Positions 1-6,769 of a DNA stretch of 15,579 bases are shown in pieces (position 1 is the first letter of the stretch; each line of letters starts with the position of its first letter). Origin of the DNA: Comamonas sp. lk (GTDB lineage Bacteria; Pseudomonadota; Gammaproteobacteria; Burkholderiales; Burkholderiaceae_C); assembly GCA_945875225.1 (NCBI GenBank), contig CAMCJY010000011.1, positions 1-15,579 on the forward strand. Reading direction: 5' to 3'. Below the pieces are notes generated by a model. It was given only the letters and a program-made list of their open reading frames with translations. It had not been told where the DNA came from and searched no databases. Position numbers and translations under genes: made by a program.

Positions 1-723
1 AAGCGAGAAAGCATTGCGGTAAAAGGCGTGGCCAATATCCTTATCCGTTCGCTGCTGGACAAGCAGCAGTTCCACGATCCGCATGGCGAGGCTTTGCAGC
101 AAGGCATTTCATCGGCGGCCTGGCCGCTGTTCGGCCTGTTGTGGCCCTCAGGCTTGCATCTTGCCGAGCGCCTGGCGCAAAGACCGGTGCAGGCCGGTGA
201 GCGCATTTTGGAGGTGGGCTGCGGGCTGGCGCTGGCCAGCCTGGTCGGCCATCGGCGCGGGGCCGATGTCACCGCCAGCGACTGCCATCCCATGGCTGCC
301 GGCTTTATGCTGGAAAACCTGCGGATTAATGGGCTGCTGCCTCTGCAATACCGCCATGGCCGCTGGGGCACGCTGCCCCCTCGAGATGGGCCTTCAGCCC
401 CCATGGACCCCTTAGCAGCCACGATAAGTCCGTATGCGCGGATAAGTATCGCGGCGCCAGTGCAAGGGCGTTTTGACCTAATTATGGGCAGCGACATTTT
501 GTACGAACGCGACGAGGCCGGAACGCTTCCGGCCTTTATCGAAGAACACGCCGCGCACGCGTGCGAAGTCTGGGTGGTGGACCCGAACCGGGGCAACAGG
601 GCCCCCTTCCACCGGCACATGGGCGCCTTGGGTTTTGTCCTCAAAGAACATGCCTTGACCTTGGCTGCCACGTCTGGCTTGGCGGCTTACAAAGGCCGCA
701 TGCTGAGTTATCAGCGGCATTAA
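1..723 (+). CDS. Class I SAM-dependent methyltransferase (5' end outside window)
   Basis: The encoded protein has a Rossmann-type SAM-binding motif I, ILEVGCG (residues 60-66 counted from the GTG at 28), an acidic residue at the end of the next strand in TASDCHP, and a later MGSDILYERD strand typical of the Nnt1/METTL-like protein or small-molecule methyltransferase families. The substrate cannot be told. A GTG at 28 could start a 231-residue protein, but the frame is open to base 1 and the AAAAGG before that GTG is only one base away, too close for a ribosome site. The gene therefore probably begins upstream of the window and is partial here. Roughly residues 115-146, between the core strands, look like an extra proline/alanine-rich loop that may not be present in relatives. 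The gene ends at TAA and converges on the P450 gene 42 bases away, with no clear terminator between them. Confidence 0.8.
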   Translation, partial: KRESIAVKGVANILIRSLLDKQQFHDPHGEALQQGISSAAWPLFGLLWPSGLHLAERLAQRPVQAGERILEVGCGLALASLVGHRRGADVTASDCHPMAAGFMLENLRINGLLPLQYRHGRWGTLPPRDGPSAPMDPLAATISPYARISIAAPVQGRFDLIMGSDILYERDEAGTLPAFIEEHAAHACEVWVVDPNRGNRAPFHRHMGALGFVLKEHALTLAATSGLAAYKGRMLSYQRH

Positions 724-765
724 ATTTCGAGGTCGAGTGACGGCTCACAGGCTTAGCTGCAGCGC

Positions 766-2232
766 TTAAAGCGCGGGGCTTGTTGCCTGCATTTTTGCGC
801 GCAAACGCATTTGCAAACCGACGGGCATCATCGCAAACGATAGCCGCTCCTGGGGGGCCTGCCCATCGACAGTGCCGACATAGTCGATATCAAAGTGGCC
901 AAGCAACACCGCCATTGCAATCTTCATTTCCAACATCGCCAGGTAACGGCCCGGGCAAATGCGCGGCCCGGCCCCAAATGGGGTGGACAAGCGCTTAGCG
1001 GGGTTGTCCGATTGCAGCCAGCGCTGGGGCTCAAACTGGGCCGCTTGGGGCACCAAATCCTCGCGCACGCTGTCAACCCGCAGCAGGTTGATCACAATCG
1101 TCCCTTTGGGCACCTGCACGTCGCCCACCAACACGTCGGCATTGGCCTGCAAGGGCAGTTGAGGCCCCACCGGCTTAAGGCGCATAGTCTCGTGAATGCA
1201 CGCCTCGATAAATTCCAGGTCGGAGACTTCGTCCATGGTGGGTTGCTGACAATCGCGCACCTTGTCGCGAACTTCATCGCAGGCCCGGGCCAAAGCCTGC
1301 GGATGCGTCCAGAGCAAGTAAATCATCCAGGCAATCGTGTTGGCCGTGGTGTCCTCGCCGGCGAGCAGCATGGTCATCACATTGCCGGCGACCTGGGCAT
1401 CGATAAGGCCGCTGTCAGGCCGGTCGGCGGCGGCCAGCATGGCTTCTAGCAAATTCTGCGGTTGGGTATGGCGTTGCGGCTCAGCTTGCATAAGTACGCG
1501 CGCTTGCGCGATAAAGCTATCAACCGCTTTGTTGACTTCAAGCATGCTGCGCGCTAGCGCCCGATCTTCCCGCGAAGGAAATATGCGCCACAGCGGAATC
1601 GGCGCGGTAATGCGCCGAAACAAAGCGGGGAATACTTTGTCAAGATGCTGCTGTATCACGTCGCCGTCCGAACCTAGCGTATCGACTTCTGCGCCAAAGG
1701 CCAGCCCGGCGATGGTGTCCACGGTGTAGCGCATCAAATCACTTTGCAAGACAATGGTTTCCCGGCGCCGGGCGGCATACGTCCAACGCTTGACCAAGCG
1801 CTGCGCAACCTTGACCAAGGCAGGGTAATAAGCCCGCACATGGCCAGGATCAAAACCGGCCATGACCATGCGCCGCTGGCGCATCCAGTCCTCGCCCTCG
1901 GCACTGAATACGCCGGGCTGCAAGCCCATTTCCTGCCCGATTTCGCGCAGCCGCGCGGTACGGCTGAACGCGCCCGGTCGATCGCGTAACACCGAGGCAA
2001 CCACTTGGTGGTCACTGAGCACCAAGATACGCCGACCCGCGGCGCGCAACTGGTAATAGGGCCCGTATTGCGCAGCCCATGCTTCCAATTCCAAGTGCAA
2101 ACTCGGCGAGCGAAACTGCAAGGCATTGCCCAGAAACGGCAGGCCTTGCGGGCCCGGCAAATCAGCGATACGACGGATAGCTTTTGGCGTAGCAACTGCG
2201 TGTGCGGCAGAGTCTGGATGTGGGGCTGTCAT
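766..2232 (-). CDS. Cytochrome P450 monooxygenase
   Basis: This 488-residue protein is a soluble-looking P450, with no hydrophobic N-terminal anchor. It has a proline-rich hinge (LPGPQGLPFLGN, about 25-36), the I-helix oxygen-activation motif AGEDTT (291-296), the K-helix ExxR motif ETMR (348-351), a PERF-like FEPQRW (400-405) and the heme-ligand loop FGAGPRICPG (419-428) with Cys426 as the thiolate ligand. All core elements are intact, so it should be catalytically competent. The long form with hinge and FGAGPR loop resembles the class II/CYP102- or CYP3-like bacterial P450s more than the short class I camphor type. The substrate is unknown, and no ferredoxin or reductase partner is encoded here. 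It lies 70 bases downstream of the DMT permease on the same strand and may be cotranscribed with it. The ATG start has only a weak upstream purine stretch. Confidence 0.93.
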   Translation of the reverse strand: MTAPHPDSAAHAVATPKAIRRIADLPGPQGLPFLGNALQFRSPSLHLELEAWAAQYGPYYQLRAAGRRILVLSDHQVVASVLRDRPGAFSRTARLREIGQEMGLQPGVFSAEGEDWMRQRRMVMAGFDPGHVRAYYPALVKVAQRLVKRWTYAARRRETIVLQSDLMRYTVDTIAGLAFGAEVDTLGSDGDVIQQHLDKVFPALFRRITAPIPLWRIFPSREDRALARSMLEVNKAVDSFIAQARVLMQAEPQRHTQPQNLLEAMLAAADRPDSGLIDAQVAGNVMTMLLAGEDTTANTIAWMIYLLWTHPQALARACDEVRDKVRDCQQPTMDEVSDLEFIEACIHETMRLKPVGPQLPLQANADVLVGDVQVPKGTIVINLLRVDSVREDLVPQAAQFEPQRWLQSDNPAKRLSTPFGAGPRICPGRYLAMLEMKIAMAVLLGHFDIDYVGTVDGQAPQERLSFAMMPVGLQMRLRAKMQATSPAL

Positions 2233-2302
2233 GTGGGTCGCTCAGGTTTTTGCAATGGCTCCACTGTATGCGCTAGGGCTTAGCTAGTTTTCGCGCAAGG
2301 CT

Positions 2303-3205
2303 TTAGCGCCCGCGTTCGCGCTGCGCTATCCACACGGTGGAAGCCAAAATTACCATCGCCCCCAGAATCGTCGAGTGACTGGGCACGTCGCTAAACACCA
2401 GCCATCCCATAAGCGAGGCCCAAATCAAGTCCAGAAAACGCAAGGTCTGGGTGGCCGAAATATCGGCCACGCGGAAACCGCGCGTCAACAAATAATGGGC
2501 GGCCGATCCCAAAAAACCTGCGGCTAAAAAGCCCAGCCATTGCATCGGTGTCGGGTCCGTCCAATGTAAGAGTCCTAATGGAAGGCTCAGTAGCGTCACC
2601 GAGATCGCCTGCCACAGAACAATGGCGCCTGCGCTTTCGGTGCGTGTGAGTGATTTGGTCAATAAAAATGAGGCTGCAAACAAGGGTGAGGAGGCCAGCA
2701 TGACCAGGAAATAAATACCGCCCGAAGCGGATAAATGCGGACCGACCACCACCAGCACACCGGCAAACCCGAACAGAGCGGCGATCCACCGGTCGGCATA
2801 CATTTTTTCGCCCAAAAACCAGGCCGCGCCTATCATGATGAAGATGGGGCCCGTAAAGCCGATCGCCGTCATATCGGCCAAACCGATGCGTGGCAGCGCG
2901 GTAAACCAGAACACGAGGCCCAGGGTGTGCACGGCTCCGCGCCACCACTGACCCGCCATGTTCACCGGACGGTAAGCCGCATAGCCCTGGCGCAGCACCA
3001 GGGGAAGAATCACCAGGGTACCGGCAAGGTAGCGCAAAAACTGTGCTTGAAAGGGGTCAAGCGACAGCGTGATGTGGCGCACAATCGTGTTGAGCAAAGT
3101 AAACACGACGCCGCTGGCCGCCACCCAGAGCATGCCGCGCCACACTGGGGGTAGCAAAAACATGCGCATGCGCGCATGGCGGCGTGCCAAAGCCATGCGG
3201 GCCAT
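2303..3205 (-). CDS. DMT-superfamily EamA/RhaT-type permease
   Basis: This hydrophobic inner-membrane protein has about ten predicted transmembrane segments in two EamA repeats, beginning at GMLWVAASGVVFTLLN and ending at ILGAMVILASTVWIAQ. EamA proteins usually export or exchange metabolites such as amino acids; the substrate here is not readable. The frame stays open upstream to a GTG at 3358, but that would overlap the end of the LysR gene by 47 bases and add a non-hydrophobic, unfamily-like N-terminus. I chose the ATG at 3205; ATGs at 3196, 3169 or 3163 are also possible, and none has a good ribosome site. It follows the LysR gene on the same strand, so the regulator may control it. The P450 gene follows 70 bases later. 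Confidence 0.85.
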   Translation of the reverse strand: MARMALARRHARMRMFLLPPVWRGMLWVAASGVVFTLLNTIVRHITLSLDPFQAQFLRYLAGTLVILPLVLRQGYAAYRPVNMAGQWWRGAVHTLGLVFWFTALPRIGLADMTAIGFTGPIFIMIGAAWFLGEKMYADRWIAALFGFAGVLVVVGPHLSASGGIYFLVMLASSPLFAASFLLTKSLTRTESAGAIVLWQAISVTLLSLPLGLLHWTDPTPMQWLGFLAAGFLGSAAHYLLTRGFRVADISATQTLRFLDLIWASLMGWLVFSDVPSHSTILGAMVILASTVWIAQRERGR

Positions 3206-3311
3206 TGTCCGGCGCGTCAAAGAGGGGGCAGTGCCTACGCGCACGGACTGGAAAATTGGGGCATGGAGCGTTCCAGTATAGGCCTGGCAAACCAGTCTGG
3301 GCGACTGGCTG

Positions 3312-4205
3312 CTAGCCGAAAAGCTGCCCGCGCGCGGCATCGGTAATCGCCAGCACACAAGGGTGTGTGATGCGCCGCTCTACCGATACGGCAAAGAATT
3401 CTTCGATCAGCTCGTCGCTGCGCCCGACACATTGCACCCCAAATTGGGAAGCCGTTTCCTTCTCCATCACACTGGGTACCATGAAGACGCCACGGCCTTC
3501 ACGCCCGAAAGCGGTCATCAAAGCGCCATCATCAAACTCGCCGATCACTCGGGGGGCGATGTTGTGGCGGGTGAACCAGGCTTCGAGTTGCTGGCGCACC
3601 GAGGCCTGCGCGCCCTGGATGAGCAGTGGGGCCGCATTCAGGCACTCTGGAAAAGGCCCGTGCAAACTGGCCGCAACGGCCGCAGTGCACATAAAGGACA
3701 TGCTGCTGCGCCCCAGGGGATGATTGAAGGCGCGCACGTTGATGCGCCGTGACATGGGTTCGTCGGCAATCACCAAATCCAGGCGGTTGAGCGCTAGCTG
3801 CGACAAGAGGTCGGGAAACTTGCCTTCGCTGCAAGCCATGCGCACCGGCGCGGGTACCGCCAGCGCCGGCTCTAGCAGCCGGTAGGCGACGGATTTGTTC
3901 ACCGAATCGGCCACACCGACCCGAAATTCCAGCACCCGCTCGCCGCCATGGGCCTGTCGTACCGCCGACTCCATTTCATTGCCCAGGGTAAATATCTGGT
4001 CGGCATAGCCCAGCGCCAACCGGCCATGTTCGGTAAGCTCCAGGTTGCGGCCGCTCTTTTTAAATAACTTGCGGCCAAGCCAGTCCTCCAGCAAGTGGAT
4101 CTGGCCGGAAAGGGTTTGCGGGGTGGTGTGCAGTTGCTCGCCGGCCCGCATCACGCCGCCGGATTTGGCGGTAACCCAGAAGTAATAGAGGTGCTTAAAG
4201 TTCAT
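3312..4205 (-). CDS. nhaR: LysR-family regulator, NhaR-like
   Basis: A 297-residue LysR-type transcriptional regulator. The N-terminal winged HTH (about 3-60) reads NFKHLYYFW and later TPQTLSGQI, and the effector domain contains IGEFDDGALMTAFG. Both resemble E. coli NhaR (HLYYFW, TPQTITGQI, LGEFDDAALMKAFG) and the resemblance continues to the C-terminus. NhaR activates the sodium/proton antiporter gene nhaA and other stress genes in E. coli; no antiporter is in this window, so the target here is unknown. The ATG at 4205 is chosen over an in-frame codon at 4253 because AAAGG sits seven bases before it and family members begin at MNFKHL. It is transcribed divergently from the RrF2 regulator across a region holding a palindrome with T-N11-A geometry, a plausible autoregulatory site. 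Confidence 0.88.
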   Translation of the reverse strand: MNFKHLYYFWVTAKSGGVMRAGEQLHTTPQTLSGQIHLLEDWLGRKLFKKSGRNLELTEHGRLALGYADQIFTLGNEMESAVRQAHGGERVLEFRVGVADSVNKSVAYRLLEPALAVPAPVRMACSEGKFPDLLSQLALNRLDLVIADEPMSRRINVRAFNHPLGRSSMSFMCTAAVAASLHGPFPECLNAAPLLIQGAQASVRQQLEAWFTRHNIAPRVIGEFDDGALMTAFGREGRGVFMVPSVMEKETASQFGVQCVGRSDELIEEFFAVSVERRITHPCVLAITDAARGQLFG

Positions 4206-4246
4206 TTGACGCCTTTGCAATTGCTGCCCAATTGTCGGACGGAGAG

Positions 4247-4275
4247 ATTTCACTTCGCATAAATCGAAGTGAAAT
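4247..4275. promoter_or_regulatory. Perfect 11-bp inverted repeat, candidate LysR operator
   Basis: ATTTCACTTCG (4247-4257) is repeated as its exact reverse complement CGAAGTGAAAT (4265-4275) around a 7-base spacer. The centre reads TCG-N7-CGA, giving the T-N11-A spacing (4255-4267) usual for LysR-type binding sites. It lies 42 bases upstream of the LysR start and 16 bases upstream of the -35 element of the divergent promoter, where such a regulator would be expected to bind. Assignment to this regulator is inference. Confidence 0.55.
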
Positions 4276-4290
4276 TGTTAAAAATTCGAA

Positions 4291-4319
4291 TTTACACGAA
4301 GCATAAAGGTTTTTATAGT
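4291..4319 (+). promoter_or_regulatory. Sigma70-type promoter for the RrF2 regulator
   Basis: TTTACA at 4291-4296 and TATAGT at 4314-4319 are separated by exactly 17 bases, close to the sigma70 consensus in an otherwise AT-rich patch. Transcription would start near 4326 and give a leader of about 60 bases before the ATG at 4388. No start-site data are available. Confidence 0.6.
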
Positions 4320-4387
4320 CTAGTTTCCTCCGGCGCGCAGGCGCGCTGGATTTGCACGTCTTGTGCGCTAGACAAAAAGGACTATGT

Positions 4388-4900
4388 ATGCGGTTAAGTA
4401 CCCGTGGCCGTTTTGCGATCAACGCCATGATTGACCTGGCCCTGCGCCAGCCCGATTGCCCGGTGGCGCTTAGTGAGCTGGCTGCGCGCCACGGCATCTC
4501 GCTTTCTTACCTAGAGCAAGTCTTTGCCAAGCTGCGCCAACACGGCCTGGTAGAGAGCACCCGCGGACCGGGCGGCGGCTACACCTTGGGTTTTCGCGGA
4601 GACGCCATCTCGGTGGCTGACATCGTGACCGCGATTGAAGAATCAGCAGCACCCACTGAAAGCGCCCAAGGCGATATGACCCACGCCCTGTGCGAGCAAT
4701 TACACCGCGCCATGTTGGAGCACATGAAAACCATCAGCCTGCGCGGCCTGGCCTTGGAGCAAAAATCCAAAGGTTTCAAAGTGCAAGTGCGCAAGCCAGG
4801 CAAAAAAAGCCTCCTGAAGCAACCAGCGCCTACATTGTCCAAGCCCAACGCACCCAACTCAGTGTTTGCCTTGGGCAACTGGTTGCCGACACGGGTCTGA
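4388..4900 (+). CDS. Rrf2/IscR-family transcriptional regulator lacking Fe-S cysteines
   Basis: A 170-residue Rrf2 protein with an N-terminal winged HTH closely resembling IscR: MRLSTRGRFAINAMIDLAL, SLSYLEQVFAKLR (with Glu43, as in E. coli IscR), then ESTRGPGGGYTL in the wing. In IscR the segment after the wing carries three cysteines (E. coli 92, 98, 104) plus His107 that hold a [2Fe-2S] cluster. Here that segment is about eight residues shorter, reads TESAQGDMTHALC, and keeps only the histidine; the two cysteines in the protein, 24 and 102, are not at ligand positions. It probably does not bind a cluster in the IscR manner. No isc genes are nearby. The ATG at 4388 is chosen for its AAGG seven bases upstream and the conserved family start; an ATG at 4384 is out of frame. 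The lysine-rich C-terminal tail (about 126-150) is family-variable. Confidence 0.88.
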   Translation: MRLSTRGRFAINAMIDLALRQPDCPVALSELAARHGISLSYLEQVFAKLRQHGLVESTRGPGGGYTLGFRGDAISVADIVTAIEESAAPTESAQGDMTHALCEQLHRAMLEHMKTISLRGLALEQKSKGFKVQVRKPGKKSLLKQPAPTLSKPNAPNSVFALGNWLPTRV

Positions 4901-4941
4901 GCCTCTCCATGCGCGCCTGCTCGTGGGGCAATCAGCGTGAA

Positions 4942-4974
4942 AAAAGGGCCGGACCTTTGCCGGCCGGCCCTTTT
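4942..4974. terminator. Symmetric intrinsic terminator
   Basis: AAAAGGGCCGG (4942-4952) pairs perfectly with CCGGCCCTTTT (4964-4974), a GC-rich stem flanked by A's on the left and T's on the right, with a further T-rich stretch to 4980. An alternative tighter register through CCGGCC at 4960-4965 also folds. It can serve both the plus-strand RrF2 gene and the minus-strand dehydrogenase/cytochrome unit, which converge here. Confidence 0.85.
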
Positions 4975-4991
4975 GTTTGTCAGGCAAACAC

Positions 4992-5042
4992 TTAGCTCTG
5001 GTAAGCGATGCGGTATTGTGCGTCGGCTTTTTCATCCGACAA
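4992..5042 (-). pseudogene. Remnant of a second sorbosone-dehydrogenase C-terminus
   Basis: Reading the minus strand, these 51 bases encode LSDEKADAQYRIAYQS followed by a stop. The complete dehydrogenase at 5447-6769 ends VSDDKAGAVYRITYQK-stop; 10 of 16 residues match, including SD, K-A, YRI and YQ, and the stop position is the same. By hand count 37 of the first 50 bases match. The remnant lies just after the cytochrome stop, in a different frame from the cytochrome, with no start codon or body of its own. It is best read as the tail of a lost tandem paralogue and is most likely untranslated. Confidence 0.75.
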
Positions 5043-5059
5043 CCCGGCGGGGGTTTGAA

Positions 5060-5371
5060 CTACTTCACTTCCACTTTGATGGAGTTGTACCAAGCCGCCA
5101 GGTCTTCAATGTCTCCGTTAGTCAAAGGTTTGGCAATAATCCCCATGATTTCGTTTTGGCGCTTGCCGCTGCGGTAGGCGCGTAATTGCTCTATCAAGTA
5201 AATCAAAGGCTGCCCGGCCAGATTGGGCGCTTCATTCAAGGTGGACATCCCATTGAGGCCGTGGCAAGTAGCGAAAGGCATGGATTTGGCCTTGCCTGCA
5301 TCGGCATTTCCCGCCCAAACGGTTTGGCCCAGTGTTGCGAGCACAAGCGTCAGGGGAATTAAAAATTTCAT
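5060..5371 (-). CDS. Small periplasmic c-type cytochrome with single-cysteine (FATCH) heme motif
   Basis: A 103-residue protein with a signal peptide (MKFLIPLTLVLATLGQTVWA, cleavage after about residue 20) and the fold pattern of small class I/c4-like cytochromes: heme motif, then APNLAGQP, YLIEQLRAYRSGKRQ, a candidate axial Met76 in NEIMG, and DIEDLAAWYNSIK. The heme site reads FATCHG (33-38): Cys36 and His37 are present, but the first cysteine of CxxCH is phenylalanine, encoded TTC at 5275-5273, one base from TGC. Frame and length are intact. It lies downstream of the PQQ dehydrogenase on the same strand and is the obvious candidate for its electron acceptor. The ATG at 5371 is chosen because it places the signal peptide at the N-terminus; the ribosome site is weak. 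Confidence 0.85.
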   Translation of the reverse strand: MKFLIPLTLVLATLGQTVWAGNADAGKAKSMPFATCHGLNGMSTLNEAPNLAGQPLIYLIEQLRAYRSGKRQNEIMGIIAKPLTNGDIEDLAAWYNSIKVEVK

Positions 5372-5398
5372 CGTTTTAGTTGCTCGTTGCGTTGGCAT

Positions 5399-5431
5399 AA
5401 AAAAGCGGGCCGAACACAAGGTCCAGCCCGC
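5399..5431 (-). terminator. Intrinsic terminator between dehydrogenase and cytochrome
   Basis: On the minus strand GCGGGCTGGAC (5431-5421) can pair with GTTCGGCCCGC (5415-5405) over a 5-base loop, 11 pairs of which two are G-U, followed directly by six T's (5404-5399). This is a textbook rho-independent terminator at the end of the dehydrogenase gene and 28 bases before the cytochrome ATG. It should limit, though not necessarily abolish, read-through into the cytochrome gene. Confidence 0.75.
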
Positions 5432-5446
5432 CAGGATCGCAAAATA

Positions 5447-6769
5447 TTACTTCTGGTAAGTGATGCGATAGACCGCGCCGGCCTTGTCGTCAGACACCAG
5501 GATGGAACCATCGACATACTGCTGCACATCCATAGGACGTCCCAGATAGTAGCCCGAAGCAGTCATCCAACCATCTGCAAACGGCTCGTGCTTGCCAGCG
5601 TTGCCCTTGTCGTCCAGGTAAGTGACCATCACGCGCGCGCCACGCGGCTTGACCGCATTCCAGCTGCCGTGCTGGGCGCTGAAGATGGCGTTCTTGTACT
5701 TGGCCGGGAACATGCTGCCGGTGTAGAACATCATGCCCAGGTCAGCGGCGTGGGCAATCGTCTCTACTTGGGGTTTGACATATTTGTCCGCCATCTCTTT
5801 GGGGATTTGCTGGGCTTTGTAGTCGTCCGTGCGCACATCACCACCGCCGTAGTAGGGGTGGCCGTACCATAGGCCATGGGTCAATTTGCCATCGGCGCCC
5901 ACAGGCACTTTGTTCAGCTCGCCCGGCGGTGTTTCGTCGCCCATGCCGTCCACCTGGTTATCGGTCCACCAGAGGGATTTATCCTTGGGGTTGAAGGCCA
6001 GGCCGGAGGAGTTACGCAAACCAGTCAACACCACTTTGCGGTCTCCGCCATCGCGGTTAAAGCTGACAATGCCACCGATACCGACCTTGTTGTACAAGGC
6101 TTGCTTATCGGGTGGAGACACGTTAAACGGTTGGCCCAAGGTAATGTAAATGCGGTTATCCGGCCCGATCGCGCATGAACGTGCGGTGTGGTTGTAGGAC
6201 TCTTCGTCAGCAGGAATCAGGTCGCCCTGCTTGACCACGGCAAAGGCCACGGTGTCCGAGCCTTCGGTGAAATACTCCACCGCAGGGAACATCATGACGC
6301 GGTTACGCTCGATGACATAAAGGAAGCCGTCGTCGGTGTAGCACAGGCCGTGGGGACTATCAAATTTCACGCTAGGGCTGAAGTCTTCGACCGTGTCAGC
6401 CACGCCATCCATGTCGCGGTCATTGGCGAAATACACATTGTTCTTGCGGGTGCTGACCCAAACGGCCGCCGTGTTACGGCTGACCGCAATAGAGCGGGCG
6501 TCGGGCACGATGGCAAACAGTTCGATCTTGAAGCCGTCGGGCAACTTGACGTTGGCGAGCATCTTCTTAAGGTTATCAGCATAGGCGCCGCCCTGCGCAA
6601 TACGCTTGGGGGGAGCTGTGTCGGTACGTTTGAAGGAGCCCAGTTTTTGCAGGTTGGCTGCATCGGCGCCAACCTGGGCAAAGGCACCGCCGACCCCCAA
6701 AGTGAAGGCCATACCAACTGCCAGAGATGTTGCTGTACGACGCACTAACTTGCGCAGGATGTGTTTCAT
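5447..6769 (-). CDS. PQQ-dependent sorbosone/glucose dehydrogenase family protein, periplasmic
   Basis: A 440-residue secreted protein with a basic N-terminus and hydrophobic signal peptide (residues 1-31, ending GGAFA). The mature part is a six-bladed beta-propeller of the soluble PQQ sugar (glucose/sorbosone) dehydrogenase family, seen in KLPDGFKIELFA (76-87), FDSPHGLCYTDDGFLYV (136-152), YNHTARSCAIGPDNRIYITLG (192-212, with the His-Arg pair expected near the active site), the acidic loop WWTDNQVDGMGDETPPGELN (267-286) and the final blade ILVSDDKAGAVYRI. It should oxidise a sugar or related alcohol/aldehyde in the periplasm using PQQ and calcium; the real substrate is not predictable. A GGAG six bases before the ATG at 6769 supports the start. 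The divergent gene is a PQQ-receptor homologue, and a cytochrome gene follows. Confidence 0.9.
   Translation of the reverse strand: MKHILRKLVRRTATSLAVGMAFTLGVGGAFAQVGADAANLQKLGSFKRTDTAPPKRIAQGGAYADNLKKMLANVKLPDGFKIELFAIVPDARSIAVSRNTAAVWVSTRKNNVYFANDRDMDGVADTVEDFSPSVKFDSPHGLCYTDDGFLYVIERNRVMMFPAVEYFTEGSDTVAFAVVKQGDLIPADEESYNHTARSCAIGPDNRIYITLGQPFNVSPPDKQALYNKVGIGGIVSFNRDGGDRKVVLTGLRNSSGLAFNPKDKSLWWTDNQVDGMGDETPPGELNKVPVGADGKLTHGLWYGHPYYGGGDVRTDDYKAQQIPKEMADKYVKPQVETIAHAADLGMMFYTGSMFPAKYKNAIFSAQHGSWNAVKPRGARVMVTYLDDKGNAGKHEPFADGWMTASGYYLGRPMDVQQYVDGSILVSDDKAGAVYRITYQK

Noticed and set aside
895..1449. Long plus-strand open frame across the P450 gene, and similar long frames opposite the dehydrogenase and ptsI genes
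   Set aside because: These are antisense shadows of GC-rich coding regions, with no family resemblance and no ribosome sites.
2270..2309. Imperfect long inverted repeat (GCGCTA ... TAGCGC) at the end of the first permease gene
   Set aside because: It pairs better as plus-strand RNA than in the minus-strand direction in which the genes run, and no T-tract follows on the minus strand, so I do not call it a terminator.
3161..3178. Alternating CATGCGCATGCGCGCATG tract
   Set aside because: Near-palindromic, but explained by Met/Arg/His codons at the permease start; nothing supports a regulatory role.
3206..3358. N-terminal extension of the permease frame up to a GTG at 3358
   Set aside because: It would overlap the LysR gene end, is not hydrophobic and does not look like EamA N-termini; the shorter ATG start is more sensible.
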